DNA from: an uncultured Muribaculaceae bacterium | GTDB taxonomy: Bacteria > Bacteroidota > Bacteroidia > Bacteroidales > Muribaculaceae | Direction: 5' to 3' | Assembly (NCBI GenBank): GCA_910583675.1 | Contig: CAJTYH010000020.1 | Span: 1-54,272 of the forward strand | Length of the DNA: 54,272 nt | Shown: positions 50,624-54,272 of the stretch, piece by piece | Position numbering within the stretch: position 1 is the stretch's first letter | Layout: every line of letters begins with the position of its first letter | Made by a program: the position numbers and the translations under genes | Notes under the pieces: model-generated | Told to the model about the DNA's origin: nothing | The model's input: only the letters and a program-made list of their open reading frames with translations | Databases searched by the model: none

Positions 50624-51562
50624 TCAGCCGAGGACAGCTTTGAGAGCCTCATTGGTCTTATGTACGGCTTCGGCGCTCTTCTTGAAAGCTGCCTTCTCAG
50701 TCTCGTTGAGGTCGAATTCCACAATCTTCTCGATACCGTTGCGACCGATGATCGCGGGTACGCCGATGCAGAGGTCGCTTTCACCGTATTCGCCGTCAAG
50801 GAGAGCCGAGCAGGAGATCAACTTCTTCTGGTCGTGGAGCACGGCGGCTACCATCTGTGCCGATGCTGCACCGGGAGCATACCATGCCGAAGTGCCGAGA
50901 AGCTTGGTCAGCGTGGCACCACCTACCATGGTATCGGCGGCCACTTTTTCAAGCTGCTCTGCTGGGAGGTACTCGGAAGCGGGCACACCACGATAAGCGG
51001 CGAAACGTGTCAGGGGGATCATTGTCGTATCACCATGGCCGCCTATTACAATACCCTCGACTTCGGTAGCGTTCGCGCCAAGGGCGATGCTGAGGAAATA
51101 TTTGAAGCGAGCGCTGTCAAGAGCACCACCCATACCGATTATTCGGTTCTTGGGAAGACCGGAAATCTTGTGGATCAGGTAAGTCATGGTGTCCATAGGG
51201 TTGGCCACGCAGATTATCACGGCATTGGGAGAGTGCTTCAACACATTCTCTGTAACAGACTTCACGATCCCTGCATTTACGCCGATAAGCTCCTCGCGGG
51301 TCATGCCGGGCTTGCGGGGAACACCTGAAGTGATAACCACCACGTCGGAGTTCGCCGTCTTGGCATAGTCGTTTGTCACACCGGTGAGACGTGACTGGAG
51401 ACCGAGAATATTTGCAGTCTGCATGATATCCATGGCTTTACCTTCCGATACGCCTTCCTTGATGTCGATGAGCACGACTTCGTCAGCCACCTGAGTGGTA
51501 ACCAATACATTGGCGGTAGTAGCGCCTACATTGCCGGCGCCTACGACTGTTACTTTTGACAT
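50624..51562 (-). CDS. mdh: Malate dehydrogenase
   Basis: A 312-residue NAD-dependent malate dehydrogenase of the LDH-like type, interconverting malate and oxaloacetate; in these anaerobes it works in the reductive branch to succinate. Visible are VTVVGAGNVGAT (GxGxxG), SGVPRKPGMTREEL (substrate Arg region), NPMDTMTYL and IIGMGGALDSARFKYFL. The catalytic His is in VIGGHGDTTMIPL. The R/G pattern around MT-REEL indicates malate rather than lactate specificity. It is a single-gene unit. Confidence 0.96.
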   Translation of the reverse strand: MSKVTVVGAGNVGATTANVLVTTQVADEVVLIDIKEGVSEGKAMDIMQTANILGLQSRLTGVTNDYAKTANSDVVVITSGVPRKPGMTREELIGVNAGIVKSVTENVLKHSPNAVIICVANPMDTMTYLIHKISGLPKNRIIGMGGALDSARFKYFLSIALGANATEVEGIVIGGHGDTTMIPLTRFAAYRGVPASEYLPAEQLEKVAADTMVGGATLTKLLGTSAWYAPGAASAQMVAAVLHDQKKLISCSALLDGEYGESDLCIGVPAIIGRNGIEKIVEFDLNETEKAAFKKSAEAVHKTNEALKAVLG

Positions 51563-51659
51563 AGGTACAATGTTTTAAAAACAGTTATGGTTGTTAGTTC
51601 TTGAATACGTTTCAGCTACAGCACGGGGCATCGGACACCCGCAAGCTGTTTGAACAATG

Positions 51660-51667
51660 CAAATATA
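51660..51667 (-). promoter_or_regulatory. -7 element of mdh
   Basis: TATATTTG on the minus strand fits TAnnTTTG; leader about 90 nt. No clear -33 TTG at standard distance. Confidence 0.55.
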
Positions 51668-51730
51668 CTGAAATATTTCCGTATTCCGCACTTTTAACCA
51701 AATTTTTAAACAGTCTCTTAAAACATTGCC

Positions 51731-54085
51731 CTAACGGAGGAATGGCAATGCTGTGAAGTACAGGCCGAACGAAATGCCGAAATTCCAGTTCGCGGCCGGA
51801 TATGACAGGTAGTTGGCATATGCGCAGACCGATGCGAACGGCAGATTGTAGACCAGGTCGAGCTCGGCTGCGAATTCCGGATTCGAGAACCAGTTACCGT
51901 AGCGCACATCCGTTGCGCCCTCCTGCTCTATCTTGCGGAACGGCATAAAAGCCGTTGCCGTAAGGCGCACCTGCGCCCGCTGGAACGGACGCCAGATAGG
52001 CACTAGCCCGGCAGCTGCAAAGGAGTTGGCATGAAATGCCTTGTTGAACACATCTTCCATCGCGGGGGTGGGGGTATATGATGGAGCGTTTACCAACGAT
52101 GCATAATATGTATTGAGCAACCGCCTGTTGGACACCAGCACGTCCCACACTACCCCTAGCGAGAATGGACGACAGAGCGTGAAGTAGCTCTCTCCCTTGA
52201 ATTCGGCCTGGAACCAATGCAAGTTCTCACTGTAGTCGCGTCTCAAGCCATCCTCCCCCGTCTGGTTGTGATGGTAACGTCCGAGCGTCTGCATTACGCT
52301 GAGATTAAGGAAAGTGCCATCCGACGGATAGCTGTTGTTGTCAAGCGAGTTGTACTCAAAGCGCCCGACAACCTGCCCAAGGTTCATCTTTGTCTCCTCC
52401 CGGTTGGCCTCCGTAAAGTCGGCGCGATCGTTGGAATAGAACTTGTTGCGCGACTGTCCTCCTCCCACTCCTACGAGCGCCTTCGCACGCCGTCCTACAG
52501 CCCAAGCGTAGTTTAGGCGGCCGAACCCCTCGTAATGGCTGATAAACGCCGGTGAATTGTCCTGATAGAAAAGTTTGTCATTCTCATAATAACGTTGGCG
52601 GGCATAAACGCCCTGCAATTCGAGAGCCGACGGCAACGTATTTGAAAGATACAGCTTGCCGTCAAGCTGAGCAGCCATGTAGCTCTGCCCTATCCATCCC
52701 ATCAGCCGTGTGTTCCACGAGCTGAACGACAAACTCGAATAATCCACCGAGGCAAAGATCATCGAATTTATGGAAGAGGTAAGGAAGCCGCCACCCCCTA
52801 TGGTGAAATTGTCTTTCAGGCTGGCATCAAGCTCAAGCGTGAACAGACCGGTGGTGTCATTGTACACAGCACGCGGCATCAGATTGCGTATCTTGCCGGG
52901 ACTCAACGCGCGGTAGTAGGCCAGGCGCGCCTGATCTATGCCGAATGTATCTACGCGTGCGCTTTTGAAGAGATGCTCCAGATAGTCGTTCTGGGATGGC
53001 GTGCCACCTGTCGCCACCACCTTGTCAAAACGCATGTAAGGAGATCCCGACTTGAAAACCGCACGACGCAACCGGCGGGTCTCTGCGGGAATTCGCGCCG
53101 TCACGCGGCTTTCTATTGAGTCCATGAACTCCATGCCACGCTTGTATCCGGCGGCATAAATCTCCTTGGCCTTGCCGAAATCAAGCAGCGAGAAACGGCT
53201 CACGTCAATATGGATATGTATACCTTCGTCTGCAGGAAGATCATAGTCGTTGTTCTGGATTATCATGTTCTCCAGCTGCGACACTATACCTGTGGACGGT
53301 GTTGCTTCCTCCGAATGCACATCCACCCCTATCATGATGGATGGAGCGAAATCCTCACGCATCACATCCACCGGGAAATTGTCGTATATGCCACCGTCAT
53401 ATACATCCACCCCGTTCATCTTTATGGGCATGAATACCGCCGGAAAGCTCATGGATGCACGTATGGCATCTGAAAGGCTGCCAGACCGACACACGATCTT
53501 ATGCTTGTGGACGACATCGGAGGTGACGCAACGGAACGGCACGAAAAGCCGGTCGAAATCCCCACCGCACTGTGCCGTGTATGCAGCGAACAGATCCATG
53601 AACGCGAAATTCATGGGAAGCGGAGAGATGAGGCTTGCAGGTATGACGTTGGTAGCAGAGGCTGAATCGGCGGGATGGAGGTTGATGTTAAGATGCCCGA
53701 ACGCCGGTGTCTGCGGCTGCCTCAGGAAATAATACGTGAGATTAGGATCAATCTGCCCCGTAGACCACATGGCGAACCCCGGCGACAGGATAAGCTCCAT
53801 CATCTCGTCCGGAGTATAACCTGCGGCATAAAGGCCTCCCACGATTGCACCCATGGAAGTGCCGGCCACATAATCTATGGGGATGTCATGATCTTCCAGA
53901 GCCTGGATGACACCTATATGCGCAATACCTTTGGCACCACCTCCACTGAGCACCAACCCCACGGACTGCGTAGACGGTGCACTGTATACGGAAACGCTGT
54001 CCGCAGCCTCGGCAAAAGCCGGTACAAAGCAAATGCATGACAAAATTATGGCGACTACGACACCAAGTATTCTTTCCCGAATCAT
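51731..54085 (-). CDS. Patatin-like phospholipase fused to an outer-membrane barrel
   Basis: A 784-residue exported protein. After a signal peptide (to about 25) comes a patatin lipase domain: oxyanion loop SGGGAKG (47-53), nucleophile GTSMG with Ser77, and YDGGIYDNFP with Asp230, the catalytic dyad. A short POTRA-like stretch (about 350-400) leads to a C-terminal Omp85/BamA-like barrel (about 410-784) with aromatic-ended strands, finishing LYFTALPFLR. The layout matches type Vd autotransporters such as PlpD and their Bacteroidota relatives. It should be anchored in the outer membrane; lipid specificity is unknown. Confidence 0.92.
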   Translation of the reverse strand: MIRERILGVVVAIILSCICFVPAFAEAADSVSVYSAPSTQSVGLVLSGGGAKGIAHIGVIQALEDHDIPIDYVAGTSMGAIVGGLYAAGYTPDEMMELILSPGFAMWSTGQIDPNLTYYFLRQPQTPAFGHLNINLHPADSASATNVIPASLISPLPMNFAFMDLFAAYTAQCGGDFDRLFVPFRCVTSDVVHKHKIVCRSGSLSDAIRASMSFPAVFMPIKMNGVDVYDGGIYDNFPVDVMREDFAPSIMIGVDVHSEEATPSTGIVSQLENMIIQNNDYDLPADEGIHIHIDVSRFSLLDFGKAKEIYAAGYKRGMEFMDSIESRVTARIPAETRRLRRAVFKSGSPYMRFDKVVATGGTPSQNDYLEHLFKSARVDTFGIDQARLAYYRALSPGKIRNLMPRAVYNDTTGLFTLELDASLKDNFTIGGGGFLTSSINSMIFASVDYSSLSFSSWNTRLMGWIGQSYMAAQLDGKLYLSNTLPSALELQGVYARQRYYENDKLFYQDNSPAFISHYEGFGRLNYAWAVGRRAKALVGVGGGQSRNKFYSNDRADFTEANREETKMNLGQVVGRFEYNSLDNNSYPSDGTFLNLSVMQTLGRYHHNQTGEDGLRRDYSENLHWFQAEFKGESYFTLCRPFSLGVVWDVLVSNRRLLNTYYASLVNAPSYTPTPAMEDVFNKAFHANSFAAAGLVPIWRPFQRAQVRLTATAFMPFRKIEQEGATDVRYGNWFSNPEFAAELDLVYNLPFASVCAYANYLSYPAANWNFGISFGLYFTALPFLR

Positions 54086-54199
54086 CTCTCAAATCCAAAC
54101 AAATAGTTTACTTGGAAACAACCTCAAGCCTTTTCAGGTTCAAAATGATCCATCCCAAAAAGCTGCTACAAAAATACGCATAGTTAAGGATAAAATCAT

Positions 54200-54207
54200 T
54201 ATATTTG
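54200..54207 (+). promoter_or_regulatory. -7 element for a gene beyond the window
   Basis: TATATTTG fits TAnnTTTG on the plus strand. No coding start lies in the 65 bases left, so the gene is outside the window. Confidence 0.45.
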
Positions 54208-54272
54208 CGCATACTATTTTAAGAGGGTGTTTAATAACAAGTGTTAACGCCACTACATAAAAAAAGCCTCCA

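Overview
The window looks like chromosomal DNA of an anaerobic Bacteroidota, most probably order Bacteroidales. Intergenic regions repeatedly carry the Bacteroidota promoter -7 element TAnnTTTG. Many exported proteins have LxxC lipoboxes. Two giant secreted proteins end in type IX secretion (T9SS) sorting domains. The folP-cdaA pair, a DUF2582 winged-helix protein, a GT25 glycosyltransferase and a DUF5077/DUF3472 lipoprotein also fit this group. A Muribaculaceae-like genome is my guess from gene content and the moderately high GC; it is not proven here. I see no rRNA, tRNA, CRISPR array, insertion sequence or phage module.

Layout. 1-9000 is mostly housekeeping: a PfkB kinase fragment, DUF2582, RsgA, an NlpC/P60 lipoprotein, a NatAB-like ABC exporter, NADP-type GdhA, a Fur-family regulator and PurA. 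9000-14820 is the most interesting block, six same-strand genes: a cytosolic Gfo/Idh/MocA oxidoreductase, TatA, a second oxidoreductase with a twin-arginine signal, a DUF1080 lipoprotein, an exported xylose-isomerase-like TIM-barrel protein and TatC. It reads as a periplasmic oxidoreductive sugar pathway packaged with its own minimal Tat translocase. 15000-18760 holds recJ-recQ on the minus strand. 19200-25530 has a VanZ-like protein, a TlpA-type lipoprotein, an acyl-CoA ligase translationally coupled to a surface lipoprotein, an unknown lipoprotein and a sugar acetyltransferase. 25650-28945 has TypA/BipA and HisS. 29040-31880 has an outer-membrane barrel, a GT25 glycosyltransferase and a DUF5077/DUF3472 lipoprotein. 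31960-39400 is a pair of very large paralogous T9SS adhesin-like proteins. 39600-44240 has an EamA transporter, a guanine deaminase, TilS and a MINPP-type histidine phosphatase. 44300-47560 has a small TPR-like protein, a beta-lactamase-fold serine hydrolase, FolP and the c-di-AMP synthase CdaA. 47560-54085 has an unrecognised secreted glycosidase-like protein, a thioredoxin lipoprotein, Mdh and a patatin fused to an outer-membrane barrel. The last 187 bases hold a promoter for a gene outside the window.

Points for a second look are the Tat/oxidoreductase locus and its structured leader, which ends in an 18-bp perfect palindrome over the Shine-Dalgarno; the Fur frame that stays open past its stop through an acidic 9-nt repeat to the first codon of purA; an AT-rich inverted-repeat block before hisS; and two convergent genes whose stop codons abut as TGATCA.
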